This document shows positions 36,714 through 45,491 of a stretch of DNA of 64,000 nucleotides, in pieces. The stretch is from CAVTQZ01 sp963737015. Its GTDB lineage: Bacteria > Actinomycetota > Acidimicrobiia > Acidimicrobiales > UBA8190. The position numbers and the translations under genes are program-made. The notes under the pieces are model-generated. The model did not search any database and had not been told where the DNA came from. It worked only from the letters and a program-made list of their open reading frames with translations. Every line of letters begins with the position of its first letter. Position 1 is the stretch's first letter. The stretch covers positions 372,001-436,000 of the forward strand of contig CAVTQZ010000001.1 of NCBI GenBank assembly GCA_963737015.1, written 5' to 3'.

Positions 36714-37561
36714 CGGGCGGGATCGTCCTGGTGTCGACGCCCATCGGCAACCTCGGCGACCTGTCTTCCCGCGCGATCGAGACCTTGCGCGATGCAGACC
36801 TCGTCTGCTGCGAGGACACGAGACGGACGCGCGAGCTCCTAACGCATGCGGGGATCCGGGGAAAGCGGTTGATGTCACTTCACGCGCACAACGAGCAGTC
36901 GCGGGTGGAGGAGATTCTCGAGCTCGCCGGCGACGGCCACTGCGTCGTGCTGGTCAGCGACGCAGGGACCCCGTCCGTGTCCGACCCAGGTGCCCGGCTC
37001 GTACGCGGCGCGATCGAAGCCGGTGTGCCGGTGAGCGCGGTGCCCGGGCCGAGCGCTCTGTTGAACGCTCTTGTCCTGAGCGGGCTTCCGACCGATCGCT
37101 TCTGCTTCGAAGGTTTCCTCGCGCGTCGCGGTGCCGAGAGGCGGGCCCGTCTGGAGGAGCTGCGGGACGAGAGGCGGACGGCCGTCGTGTACGAGGCGCC
37201 GACCCGTTTGTCGCGGACACTCCGCGAGATGGCCGAGACCTGCGGCGAGGACCGGCGCGTCTGCGTCGCCCGGGAGCTCACGAAGCTCCACGAGGACGTC
37301 TGGCGCGGGACCCTCGATGGGGCGGCGGCCCACTTCGCGGAGCGCGAGGTGCGCGGTGAAGTGGTGATCGTGCTCGAGGGCGCGCCTCCGCAACCGGCCC
37401 CCACGGAGCAAGAGATCGCAGAGGCCGTCAAAGAGCTGCTCCTCGCGGGCGAGAGCGCCCGCGACGCTGCTTCTATGGTCTCCTCAGAGCTCGGGATCGC
37501 CCGCCGCGACGCTTACGCTCTCGCGCTCAGGGTCCGAAGCACCGACGAAAGGAGAAGGTGA
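36710..37561 (+). CDS. rsmI: 16S rRNA (cytidine1402-2'-O)-methyltransferase RsmI
   Basis: A 283-residue tetrapyrrole-methylase-fold enzyme with VSTPIGNLGDLSSRAIETL at the N terminus, CCEDTRRTRELL, VLVSDAGTPSVSDPGARLV and FEGFLARRG, the complete RsmI motif set. It 2'-O-methylates C1402 of 16S rRNA. The TTG start at 36710 overlaps the DUF192 stop and sits exactly where homology begins. Confidence 0.93.
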   Translation: MTGGIVLVSTPIGNLGDLSSRAIETLRDADLVCCEDTRRTRELLTHAGIRGKRLMSLHAHNEQSRVEEILELAGDGHCVVLVSDAGTPSVSDPGARLVRGAIEAGVPVSAVPGPSALLNALVLSGLPTDRFCFEGFLARRGAERRARLEELRDERRTAVVYEAPTRLSRTLREMAETCGEDRRVCVARELTKLHEDVWRGTLDGAAAHFAEREVRGEVVIVLEGAPPQPAPTEQEIAEAVKELLLAGESARDAASMVSSELGIARRDAYALALRVRSTDERRR

Positions 37562-38100
37562 TGGCCAGGTTCGGTTTGGACAAGACACAGGGTCCGCCGC
37601 TCGAGCCGGGCCAGGCTCCTGCGGGCCTGGCGGTGGCGACGTTCGCAGCCGGTTGCTTCTGGGGCGTCGAGGACTTCTTCCGTTCGGTCCCCGGTGTGGT
37701 CGACGCCGTCTCGGGATACAGCGGCGGGACGGTGGCGAAGCCGACCTACGAGCAGGTCTGTTCGGGTGGGACCGGACACGCCGAATCCGTGCTCGTCACC
37801 TACGACCCGACGAAGGTTTCTTACGAGAAGCTCCTCGAGGAGTTCTTCAGGCACCACGACCCCACGACGCCGAACCGACAGGGCCCCGACGTCGGCACCC
37901 AGTACCGCTCTGTGATCTTCGTCCACGACGACGAGCAGGAGCGCGTAGCACGCGAGGCGCTGGAGACGTTCAAGGAGCGCTTCCGGCGGCCGATCGTCAC
38001 CGAGATCGCGCGGGCGTCGACATTCTGGCCTGCCGAGGAGTACCACCAGCGTTACGTCGAGCGTACGGGCCACGGAGCCTGCCACGTCGCGAATTGGTGA
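37561..38100 (+). CDS. msrA: Peptide-methionine (S)-S-oxide reductase MsrA
   Basis: A 179-residue MsrA: AAGCFWGVEDFFRSVPGV contains the catalytic Cys, with SGYSGGTVAKPTYEQVCSGGTGHAE (the latter cited in part) and GPDVGTQYRSVIF following. It repairs methionine sulfoxide in proteins. ATG 37561 is preceded by AAAGGAGAAGG; the adjacent GTG 37558 also overlaps the rsmI stop. Next to metG, which makes Met-tRNA. Confidence 0.94.
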   Translation: MARFGLDKTQGPPLEPGQAPAGLAVATFAAGCFWGVEDFFRSVPGVVDAVSGYSGGTVAKPTYEQVCSGGTGHAESVLVTYDPTKVSYEKLLEEFFRHHDPTTPNRQGPDVGTQYRSVIFVHDDEQERVAREALETFKERFRRPIVTEIARASTFWPAEEYHQRYVERTGHGACHVANW

Positions 38101-39741
38101 GACCGTTGGGCCGTTTCTACATCACGACGCCGATCTACTACGTGAACGACGCGCCGCATGTCGGTCATGCCTACACGACGGTGAACGCCGATGCGTTGGC
38201 ACGCTGGCACAGGATTCTCGGGGACGAGGTCTTCTTCCTGACGGGTACCGACGAGCACGGTGACAAGGTCGCACACGCCGCGAACGAGAACGGAGCTTCC
38301 CGCGCGACTGGGTCGATGCCACCTCGAAGAGGTTCGGCGAGGCTTGGCACGGGCTCGACATCTCGAACGACGACTTCATCCGCACGACGGAGGCCCGCCA
38401 CTACCCGCGGTCCAGGCGTTCCTCCAGCGCGTCTACGACAACGGGTTCATCGAGCTCGGCACCTACAGCGGCTGGTACTGCGTCGGTTGTGAGGAGTACA
38501 AGGACGAGTCCGAATTGCTCGAGGGGCACGTCTGCTCGTTGCACCTGCGGCCCGTCGAATGGCTGGAGGAGGACAACTACTTCTTCAAGCTGAGCGCGTT
38601 CGAGGACCGCCTGCTCACGTGGTACGACGAGAACCCGCACGCGGTCGGACCACCCGCAAAGCGAAACGAGGCGCTCGCCTTCATAAAGAGCGGTCTGCAC
38701 GACATATCGATCACTCGGACCTCCACCACCTGGGGGGTTCCTGTGCCGTGGGACGAGCGACACGTCTTCTACGTCTGGTACGACGCACTCATCAACTATG
38801 CGACCGCCGTCGGCTACGGCGAGGACGAGGAGCGATTCGCAAAGTGGTGGCCGTCGGTCCACCACCTCATCGGGAAGGAGATCATCAGGTTCCACTGTGT
38901 CTGGTGGCCGGCGATGTGCATGGCCGCGGGGATCGATCCGCCTTCGCAGGTGTTCGTGCACGGGTGGCTCTTGGTCGGGGGCACCCGCCTGTCGAAGACG
39001 CGTATCCGTGAGGCGGCGACCGCGGCTGCGGCTGCTGCGGAGCTCGGGGGCGGAGGGCTCGGGGGCGGAGGGCTCGGGGGCGGAGAACCCGGGGGCGGAG
39101 CATCGGAGGGCGACGGTGTCACGCCGGTGAAGCTCACCGAGATCTCCCCCGATGCGCTGATTGCGGATTTCGGGGTCGACCCGGTCCGCTACCACCTTCT
39201 GCGTGACACGCCGCTAGGAGCTGACGGCGAGTTCTCCTACGAAGGCATGGTGGCGCGCTACAACGCGGACCTGGCGAACAACCTCGGGAACCTGATGGCC
39301 CGGGTCGCGCGCCTCGTGTCCTCCAAGTGCGGTGGGGTCGGGCCCGCTGCCGATCCCGCGAGCCGCTTGAAGGATGTGGTCGCCGGCGCCGTGTCCCGGA
39401 CGGCCGCGGCATGGGAGAGCTTCCAACCGCATATCGCGCTGGAGGCGACCTGGAGCATCATCCGGGAGACAAATGCCGAGCTCGAGGCCAAAGAGCCCTG
39501 GAAGGCCGAGCCCGGACCGCAGGTAGACGCTGTGCTCGGCAGCGCGCTGGAGGCCCTGCGGGTGGTGGCTCTGCTCGCGTGGCCGGCGATGCCCGGGACC
39601 TGTACGGAGATATGGCGCCGTCTCGGGCTCGAGGGAAGCCCGGAAAGTCGTCGCGTCCCGGCCGACTCCACATGGGGCGGATACTCCGGAGGCCTCGGTG
39701 TCGAGACCGGCGCGCCGCTCTTCCCGCGTAAGAACGAGTGA
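38097..39741 (+). CDS. metG: Methionyl-tRNA synthetase, with two assembly frameshifts and a low-complexity insert
   Basis: The N-terminal TPIYYVNDAPHVGHAYTT has the HIGH-type motif HVGH. A zinc knuckle follows (WYCVGCEEYKDESELLEGH, then CSLH), and WWPAMCMAAG leads to the KMSKS loop, here GTRLSKTRI. The frame breaks near 38299 (one C missing) and 38404 (one G missing); the intervening frame encodes the expected DWVDATSKRFGEAWHGLD segment, so the protein is whole when corrected. About 45 Ala/Gly-rich residues follow the KMSKS loop directly. GTG 38097 overlaps the msrA stop. metG is essential, so the frameshifts are most likely sequence errors. Confidence 0.88.
39036..39105 (+). repeat. 15-bp tandem repeat inside metG
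   Basis: About three and a half copies of ctcgggggcggaggg, encoding repeated LGGGG, follow an Ala-rich run (ATAAAAAAEL). The tract lies immediately after the KMSKS loop. Slippage of this repeat could change the insert length. Confidence 0.8.
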
Positions 39742-40589
39742 GCTCCAACCGCGACCCGCAGGCCCTTGCGCGGCTCAGGTGGATCGACTCCCATTGCCAC
39801 CTCCAGGACCGTTACCGGGCCGAGGGAACCGTAGAGCAGGTAGCCGTCGAGGCCGTGGGCGCAGGAGTGGGCGGACTCATCTGTGTGGGGACTGACGCCC
39901 AGAGCTCGCTCGAGGCGCTGAACATCGCGGAGGAACTGCGTGACACGCAGAGCGGCGAGGGCTCGGTCGAAGCTTGGGCGACGATCGGTCTGCACCCACA
40001 CGATGCGAGCCGTGGGACCTCTGAGGTCGAGGCTCTCGTGCCACGGGCAATCGGAGAGCATCCGGACGTCGTGGTCGCGGTCGGGGAGTGCGGGCTCGAC
40101 TACCACTACGAGCATTCGCCCAAGGCTGCGCAACGCGAGGCCTTTCGCGCTCAGGTGGCGCTCGCCCGCGAGAACCAGCTCACTCTGGTCGTGCACACAC
40201 GTGAAGCGTGGGACGACACCTTCGATGTGCTGTCGGCACAAGAGCTCCCCGAGCGAATTGTCTTCCACTGCTTCACCGGCGGTCCGTCAGAGGCACGGCG
40301 CTGTCTGGAGATCGGCGCTTTCCTATCGTTCAGCGGCATCGTGACGTTCAAGAACGCGTCCGAGTCACGCGACGCGTTGCGTATCTGCCCGCTCGAGCGC
40401 CTTCTCGTTGAAACCGACGCCCCGTTTCTCGCTCCTGTGCCGCATCGCGGAAAACAGAACCGACCCGCCTGGGTGAGTGTCGTGGGCGAGGCGGTCGCGG
40501 ACGTGAAATCTCTGTCAGTCGAAGAGGTCGCTACGTCGACGCAGCGTGCGACGCGTACTGCTTTCGGGATCGTGAGCAGCCATCAGTGA
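39738..40589 (+). CDS. tatD: TatD-family metal-dependent hydrolase
   Basis: A 283-residue TIM-barrel hydrolase. IDSHCHLQDRY carries the first metal ligands, VGECGLDYHYEHSPKAAQ the bridging Glu, VVHTREAWDD and FHCFTGG the His ligands, and LVETDAPFLAPVPHRGK the catalytic Asp. Family members are 3'-5' DNA exonucleases or deoxyribonucleases. GTG 39738 overlaps the metG stop. Confidence 0.93.
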   Translation: MSSNRDPQALARLRWIDSHCHLQDRYRAEGTVEQVAVEAVGAGVGGLICVGTDAQSSLEALNIAEELRDTQSGEGSVEAWATIGLHPHDASRGTSEVEALVPRAIGEHPDVVVAVGECGLDYHYEHSPKAAQREAFRAQVALARENQLTLVVHTREAWDDTFDVLSAQELPERIVFHCFTGGPSEARRCLEIGAFLSFSGIVTFKNASESRDALRICPLERLLVETDAPFLAPVPHRGKQNRPAWVSVVGEAVADVKSLSVEEVATSTQRATRTAFGIVSSHQ

Positions 40590-40934
40590 AAAAAATTGCG
40601 ACAACTCACGCTATGCAGCCAAATCAACTGTACACGCGCAACGCGTCGGACATCTTCCTCAGCGCGGCAATGCCCGATCTGGCCTCCAAGGGCGACAAAA
40701 CACAGGGCCAACAGGGATTATGCACGCACCAGCACGAGGGTGCGACATGAGACGCCGTCAGTGCTCGCCGGTCGACGTTGGGCAAGCAATCCTCATGTCG
40801 TCACGCGCAGACATTTAGCTGCAGACAAATACATGTTTATCCGCGGGACGGGTTTGAAGTATCTCCCATCGTCTGCCTAGCGTCTTCGGCGATCCCGACG
40901 CAGTTGAATCTGTCCACAGAAGAAGGGTGGAGAT
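40590..40934. other. Non-coding leader region upstream of the rlpA-like gene
   Basis: About 345 bp of lower GC than its surroundings, starting with a run of seven A. No frame looks coding. In related genomes the gene at this position (rpfB) may be preceded by a c-di-AMP riboswitch; I looked for its core and did not recognise it. Confidence 0.35.
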
Positions 40935-40994
40935 CTGAGGACGAAGAGCGCCGGGGGGTGGCGGCCCGCTCTCAGGCTCGCGCTTTGCGTTGCC

Positions 40995-41606
40995 GTGGTG
41001 CTGGTGCCGCTCCTCCTGCTTTCGAACCCTGGACACGTACTGTCGCGAAAGGTGTTCGCCGATGCGAGACGCGGCGGCGCCGCACGGTCGCGCGTCCATC
41101 ATCGCGACGCCACGCACAGGGCGGCTCCAGCTACGTCATGGACGTCAGTGGTCCAGATGACGTATCGGATGATCCGTTCGGACGACGCCGCCGCGAACGG
41201 GTCGACGACGAGCACCACACAGATCGCGATCGCGCCGGTGCGTTACGACGCTCCGACGTCGACAACCACCACCACGAACGCGCCCCATCCTCCACCGCCC
41301 CCGCCGACGACGACGACGACCGTGGCGCACCCGCCGCCCGCCGCTGCCACGGCATCGGATTCGAAGAACCAAGAGACCGGCGAAGCGTCGTGGTACCAGG
41401 CGCCGGCGGGGACATGCGCCAGCCTGAACATCCCGATCGGTACGAAGGTCACGGTGACCGACCTGTCGAACGGCCTTTCCACCACCTGCACCGTGGAGGA
41501 TCACGGTCCCTACGTCCAGGGACGCATCATCGACCTGTCGGAGCAGACGTTCTCCCAACTGGCCGATCCCTCGAGCGGAGTCATCGACGTACGTGTGACC
41601 TGGTAG
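40995..41606 (+). CDS. RlpA-like double-psi beta-barrel secreted protein
   Basis: From GTG 40995 the protein has a hydrophobic signal segment (VLVPLLLLSNPGHVLS), a Thr/Pro-rich spacer (about residues 75-120) and a C-terminal RlpA/DPBB domain: GEASWYQAPAGTCASLNIP, GTKVTVTDLSNG and DHGPYVQGRIIDLSEQTF. The DPBB Asp in EDHGPY is present. The frame stays open to about 40935 (CTG RTKSAGGWRPALRLALCVA), which would give a better signal peptide. It occupies the slot where rpfB usually sits before ksgA. Probably acts on peptidoglycan outside the membrane. Confidence 0.8.
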   Translation: MVLVPLLLLSNPGHVLSRKVFADARRGGAARSRVHHRDATHRAAPATSWTSVVQMTYRMIRSDDAAANGSTTSTTQIAIAPVRYDAPTSTTTTTNAPHPPPPPPTTTTTVAHPPPAAATASDSKNQETGEASWYQAPAGTCASLNIPIGTKVTVTDLSNGLSTTCTVEDHGPYVQGRIIDLSEQTFSQLADPSSGVIDVRVTW

Positions 41607-41658
41607 CACCCGCCCACCGCGGGCTGTGCGTGGAGAGGTCCGCGGCGGGTGCGAGAAG

Positions 41659-42492
41659 GTGAGCCTCGGCCGCGGCGAACTGCGTGAGCTCCTCGACCGC
41701 AACGGCTTGAGCCCGAGCCGGGCGCTCGGACAGAACTTCGTCGTGGACGCGAACACGCTGAGGCGCGTCGTGCGCCTCGCCGAGCTGGAGCACGGTCAGC
41801 CGGTGGTGGAGGTCGGGGCCGGGCTCGGAGCATTGAGCATCGAGCTCGCGCGTTCTGGCGCACATGTGGTTGCGATCGAAGCGGATCATCGTCTGCTCCC
41901 TCTGCTTCGCGAACAAGTGGCTCCGTACGACGTCCGAGTGATCGGAGCGGATGCGCTCAGCTTGGACTGGGCGCAGTTGATGGGCTCCGAGAAGGTGGAC
42001 GACGCATTCCGTGACAGGTGGATGCTCGTCGCCAACCTCCCCTACAACGTCTCGGTACCGGTCGTGATACGTGTTCTAGACGAGGTGCCGGTGATCAGCA
42101 GGTTGTTCGTCATGGTCCAACGGGAAGTGGGAGAGCGGTTGGCCGCCGGCGCAGGGCAAAAGGCATACGGCGCAGTCTCGGTGAAAGTCGCTTATCACGC
42201 TCTGGCTCGAGTAGTGGCGAGCGTTCCCCCGTCGGTCTTCTTCCCCCGCCCGCGGGTGGAATCCGTTCTCGTTCGGATCGTCCGGCGTGAGAAGGTTGCC
42301 GTAGACCCTTCTGTCGTAACTGCCGAACGTCTCTTCAGTGTCGTGCGCGCCGGGTTCGCGCACAGGCGAAAGACCCTTCGAAACGCACTCGCCGGGGTCG
42401 TCGACGACAAGGCCTTCGCAGCTGCGGGGATCGACCCGCGTTCACGGGCGGAGCAGCTGTCGGTGGAGGAGTGGGGCAGACTCGCTTCGTGA
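41659..42492 (+). CDS. ksgA: 16S rRNA dimethyladenosine transferase KsgA/RsmA
   Basis: A 277-residue rRNA adenine dimethylase: SRALGQNFVVDANTLRRVVR at the N terminus, VVEVGAGLGALSIELA as motif I, VANLPYNVSVPVVIRV as the NLPY catalytic motif and FFPRPRVESVLVRI near the C terminus. It dimethylates A1518/A1519 in helix 45. GTG 41659 is used because homology begins there; GTG 41626 is possible. Confidence 0.93.
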   Translation: MSLGRGELRELLDRNGLSPSRALGQNFVVDANTLRRVVRLAELEHGQPVVEVGAGLGALSIELARSGAHVVAIEADHRLLPLLREQVAPYDVRVIGADALSLDWAQLMGSEKVDDAFRDRWMLVANLPYNVSVPVVIRVLDEVPVISRLFVMVQREVGERLAAGAGQKAYGAVSVKVAYHALARVVASVPPSVFFPRPRVESVLVRIVRREKVAVDPSVVTAERLFSVVRAGFAHRRKTLRNALAGVVDDKAFAAAGIDPRSRAEQLSVEEWGRLAS

Positions 42493-43307
42493 GTGGCCCC
42501 GTGACCCTCAGCGCCAGGGCGAAGCTCACTCTCTCTTTGCGCATCACGGGCGTACGCGAGGACGGCTATCACCTTCTCGATTCCGAGATGGTGAGCCTCG
42601 ATCTCGCAGACACCCTCGAGATCTCCGGGGGGGAAGGGCTTACCGTCGTCGACGATCTGATCGGCGGCGGGGGGATCGCGCAGGTCCCTCTCGGGGCGCA
42701 GAACATCGTGAGCCGCGCTCTGGAGCTCACCGGGCGCAGCGCTCACGTGCGGATCGTGAAGAGGATTCCGCCCGGCGCCGGGCTGGGTGGTGGATCCGCG
42801 GATGCCGCTGCGGTTTTGCGTTGGGCAGGGTTCACCGAACCTGCGCTCGCATCGCGTCTTGGTGCGGACGTCCCTTTCTGCATGGTGGGCGGCAGGGCGC
42901 GCGTGACGGGAATCGGAGAGAACGTGGAACCGCTTCCGTACGAGGACCGCAGCTTCCTGCTGCTGCTTCCGCCGCTCTCGGTCTCCACGGCGGAGGTCTA
43001 CAGGCGATGGGACGAGCGGCGGTCCGCGAGCGGCGCCGCGCGTCCGGTGCCGGACCCAGACCTGTCAGCACCGCCCGGCTTCAACGACCTCGAGGAAGCC
43101 GCCGTCGACGTGGAACCGGGACTCGCAGAGTGGAGAGACCGCTTTCGCGAAGCCACGGGGTCGCGCCCCCGGCTGGCAGGAAGCGGCGCAGCGTGGTTCG
43201 TCGAGATCAGCCAGGACGCGCCGATCCAGGAGCCAAGCTCACTTCGGGTGGGGCCGCAGAGAGCGCCCATTGTGGTTGCGCGAGCGGTTCCCTCGGAAGA
43301 CCGGTAG
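42489..43307 (+). CDS. ispE: 4-diphosphocytidyl-2-C-methyl-D-erythritol kinase IspE
   Basis: A 272-residue GHMP kinase: ARAKLTLSLRITGVREDGYH at the N terminus, IPPGAGLGGGSADAAAVLRW as the ATP-binding GHMP loop, LGADVPFCMVGGRARVTGIG and a C-terminal RLAGSGAAWFVE glycine motif. It performs the fourth step of the MEP isoprenoid pathway. GTG 42489 overlaps the ksgA stop. Confidence 0.92.
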   Translation: MSGPVTLSARAKLTLSLRITGVREDGYHLLDSEMVSLDLADTLEISGGEGLTVVDDLIGGGGIAQVPLGAQNIVSRALELTGRSAHVRIVKRIPPGAGLGGGSADAAAVLRWAGFTEPALASRLGADVPFCMVGGRARVTGIGENVEPLPYEDRSFLLLLPPLSVSTAEVYRRWDERRSASGAARPVPDPDLSAPPGFNDLEEAAVDVEPGLAEWRDRFREATGSRPRLAGSGAAWFVEISQDAPIQEPSSLRVGPQRAPIVVARAVPSEDR

Positions 43308-43349
43308 CCGATCGCCGGACGGTCCTGGGCTCGCCCCGCGGAAAGATGC

Positions 43350-43451
43350 CTACTTACCCGCAGCCCGGCGCTGCCAGCGTGTGGCTTTCAGCATCTTCTT
43401 GTGCTTCTTCTTGCGCATCCGCTTGCGCCGCTTTTTGATCAGCGATCCCAT
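43350..43451 (-). CDS. Ribosomal protein bS22 (AURKAIP1/COX24-domain) mini-protein
   Basis: A 33-residue, very basic protein: MGSLIKKRRKRMRKKKHKK followed by MLKATRWQRRAAGK. This matches the COX24/bS22 family, whose members begin MGSVIKKRRKRMSKKKHRK and bind the 30S decoding region. A caggaa motif precedes the ATG. It reads against ispE in the gap before tRNA-Gln. Confidence 0.85.
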   Translation of the reverse strand: MGSLIKKRRKRMRKKKHKKMLKATRWQRRAAGK

Positions 43452-43533
43452 TTCCTGCGGCACGATAGTAGGAAGCCCTCAGAGGCTGCCACACTGGCTT
43501 TCCACGACCGGCTCCCTGTGGGGGCCAAGCCGG

Positions 43534-43606
43534 TGGCGGGTAGTTCAATCGGCAGAACGCCGGCCTTTGGAGCCGGATGTTGGAGGTTCGAGCCCTCCCC
43601 CGCCAG
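43534..43606 (+). tRNA. tRNA-Gln (UUG anticodon)
   Basis: A 73-nt cloverleaf folds by eye: acceptor TGGCGGG/CCCGCCA, D-arm GTTC/GAAC, anticodon stem CCGGC/GCCGG with loop CTTTGGA (anticodon TTG at 34-36), and T-arm GGAGG-TTCGAGC-CCTCC. Discriminator G73; CCA is not encoded. Its 3' end is the attachment site of the downstream island. Confidence 0.95.
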
Positions 43607-43610
43607 CAAA
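43579..43610 (+). repeat. attL of the tRNA-Gln island
   Basis: A 32-bp sequence covering the variable/T-arm and 3' end of tRNA-Gln, identical to 47242-47273. Tyrosine recombinases typically integrate at tRNA 3' ends and leave such duplications. Confidence 0.88.
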
Positions 43611-44921
43611 TGTGGTGTCGCGAGACATCGGAGACAGCTCCTCTCAGATGTCGCGAGACATCGTAGACACAGAAAGGCCCTGTTCAGGGCAGCCGCTGGT
43701 AGTCCTTCGTTGGGTCGATCCTGAGCCTTCTGAGCGGCGAGCCGTCTAGCCCGAGGATCCGCACGTCACGCCCGGCGACCAGCATGATCACACGCCAGCC
43801 CGTGTAGGCCCTTCCCACTTTTATGTGTCGCAACTTGCCTCTGTATCTGACTGTCACTTGCCCTGACCGGTCCACCTTGTCGCGCCGGACGCGATATCCC
43901 TCGCAATCGATCTTCGGCCCTATCGGATGCGCCTTGATGCGCGCCTCGAACGCCTCGAGCGGTGTCTTCCGCTTGATGGCGCGGTGAGGACGCACCTCGT
44001 TGTAGTACGCGACGAAGCGATCGAGGTCACGCTGCAGTTGCTTCTTGTTCTCGATCGATTCCTGGGCGGCGAGGAACTTCTTCACAGTTTGGTGGTAGCG
44101 CTCTACCTTTCCGCAGGTCTGCGGATGGTAGGGCCTCGAGTGCTTCACCTTGATTCCGAGCGAGAGCAACTCCGCCTCCATCGCCGACACCCCCTCGACA
44201 TAGGAGGCGGTGAAGATCGCCCCGTTGTCCGAGAGAAACGAGGCCGGAAATCCCCACTTTTCTGCTGAAATTGTGAAGTGTCCGCACCACGTCGACCGAG
44301 CGGGTGGTGACAAAGGCCCTGGAGGCCACGCACAACCTGGAGTGGTCGTCGATGATGTTCAACACCTCGAGCGACGACCCGTCAGATATCTCGACGTGGG
44401 TGACGTCTGCCTGCCAACACTCGTTGGGAAGCTCCGCGACGGAGCGCTCGTAGGAGCTCTTCGGCCTCTTGTGCGGCTGCGGGGTCACAAAGCCCCTCGC
44501 CGACAGCACCCTCCAGATCGTGGAGACCGAAGGCACCTTCTTGTGACGTTTGGAGAGGTGATAGTGGATCGTCTGAGCCCCCGCGTCGAAGCCGGCTTCT
44601 AGGAGCTGCTTTCTCAAAGTGACGATCTCGTCCTCGTAGAGATCAGATATCCGCGTCGGCGACCGATGAGGACGACGCGACCGGGACTCGACTCCCGCCC
44701 AGCCCTCTCTTCGGTAGCGGGCGAGGAGTTTGTAGATCCAGCCCCGACTTACCTCGTGAGCCTTAGCGAGCTCCGCAACTGAACGGCCTTCTTTCAGATA
44801 CGACTCGACGAGAAAACGCCCCTGCTCTATAGGAGACCCTCCAACTCAGCTGTCTCCTATGTCTTGACACAGGCCTTTGGCTGCTGCACGAGCCATGTCT
44901 CCTATGTCATGAATTCCTACA
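43611..44921 (-). mobile_element. IS481-like insertion sequence (1.3 kb)
   Basis: Both ends begin TGT(G/A)G on their outward strand. Each carries the shared motif GACAT(C/A)GGAGACA close to the tip plus a second, inner copy (left: gagacatcgtagacac; right, on the minus strand: aagacataggagacag). The element is flanked by a perfect 16-bp direct repeat, ctcccccgccagcaaa (43595-43610 and 44922-44937). It encodes one DDE transposase on the minus strand. Removing it and one repeat restores a continuous tRNA-to-island junction. Confidence 0.85.
43684..44845 (-). pseudogene. IS481-family transposase, frameshifted
   Basis: An N-terminal helix-turn-helix region (EGRSVAELAKAHEVSRGWIY) leads into an rve core: first Asp in CWQADVTHVEISDGSS, second in SFLSDNGAIF and Glu in CGKVERYHQTVKKFL. 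The frame changes at the T-run complementary to 44248-44250; removing one T restores KVGIPASFLSDNG. No ATG/GTG start is found upstream of the HTH in frame. It may be inactive, or intact with a sequencing indel. Confidence 0.82.
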
Positions 44922-44937
44922 CTCCCCCGCCAGCAAA
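44922..44937 (+). repeat. 16-bp direct repeat at the right end of the IS
   Basis: ctcccccgccagcaaa repeats the last 16 bp of the left att site exactly. It is read as the target-site duplication made by the IS. Confidence 0.8.
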
Positions 44938-44983
44938 GATCTGACCAGCAAGAACGTGAGTGAAGTTGGACAGTGACGCGTTT

Positions 44984-45005
44984 CGTGCAACACGCGTGCA
45001 ATAGC
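44984..45005 (+). repeat. 22-bp repeat near the island's left end, candidate integrase arm site
   Basis: cgtgcaacacgcgtgcaata plus gc matches 47127-47148 at 20 of 22 positions, in the same orientation, and each copy is itself a pair of gtgcaa(c/t)a motifs. Placement just inside both att sites suits arm-type sites of a tyrosine integrase. Confidence 0.5.
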
Positions 45006-45012
45006 CAGTTAG

Positions 45013-45489
45013 CTACGAGGCAGAGCCCGCACGCTCCCATTCAGTGGGCGAGCCGAGCTGGTCTAGCTCTCGCTTGCTCTGCATGAGGTCTTCGATCCAC
45101 TGCTGGGTGCGTTGCTTCAGCTCATCAAGAGCTACTTGGAACCCTTCTGGCATCTCCCATACCTCGACTGAGGTCACGATCCCCTCGCCGCGAAAAGACA
45201 CGGCCACGACTGCTGGTCGGGTGCGTTGAATCTGAAGAGTCAGGTCGTCGAGCGCTTGCCCCTCCGCAGCGTCAAGTTCGGCGAACTCGTCGGAGCCAAT
45301 CAGGGAGTAAAGCCAGATACCGGGCCTTGTCATCCGTCCAACGAGACAGTCGAATAAGTAGAGGCAGCCATCCTGGACGAGGACCCCCTGAAGCGGGATG
45401 TCGTACTCGTCAAAGACGCGAACTTGTTCAGCGTCGGCGGCTGGCTTCCAAGGAAGACAGCCATGAGAAATTCGAATCTGATCAGACAT
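45013..45489 (-). CDS. Hypothetical island protein (158 aa)
   Basis: Not recognised. The protein is acidic, with a beta-rich first half (VFDEYDIPLQGVLVQDGCLY) and a charged helical C terminus (LDELKQRTQQWIEDLMQSKR). It follows 45492-45866 with a 2-bp gap in a tight pair. It lies inside the tRNA-Gln island, and codon third positions are less GC-rich than in flanking host genes, in line with transfer. Confidence 0.6.
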   Translation of the reverse strand: MSDQIRISHGCLPWKPAADAEQVRVFDEYDIPLQGVLVQDGCLYLFDCLVGRMTRPGIWLYSLIGSDEFAELDAAEGQALDDLTLQIQRTRPAVVAVSFRGEGIVTSVEVWEMPEGFQVALDELKQRTQQWIEDLMQSKRELDQLGSPTEWERAGSAS

Positions 45490-45491
45490 GG

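Noticed and set aside
44922..44937. A second complete att site in the middle of the island
   Set aside because: Only 16 bp are shared and they touch the IS tip exactly, so a target-site duplication explains it better.
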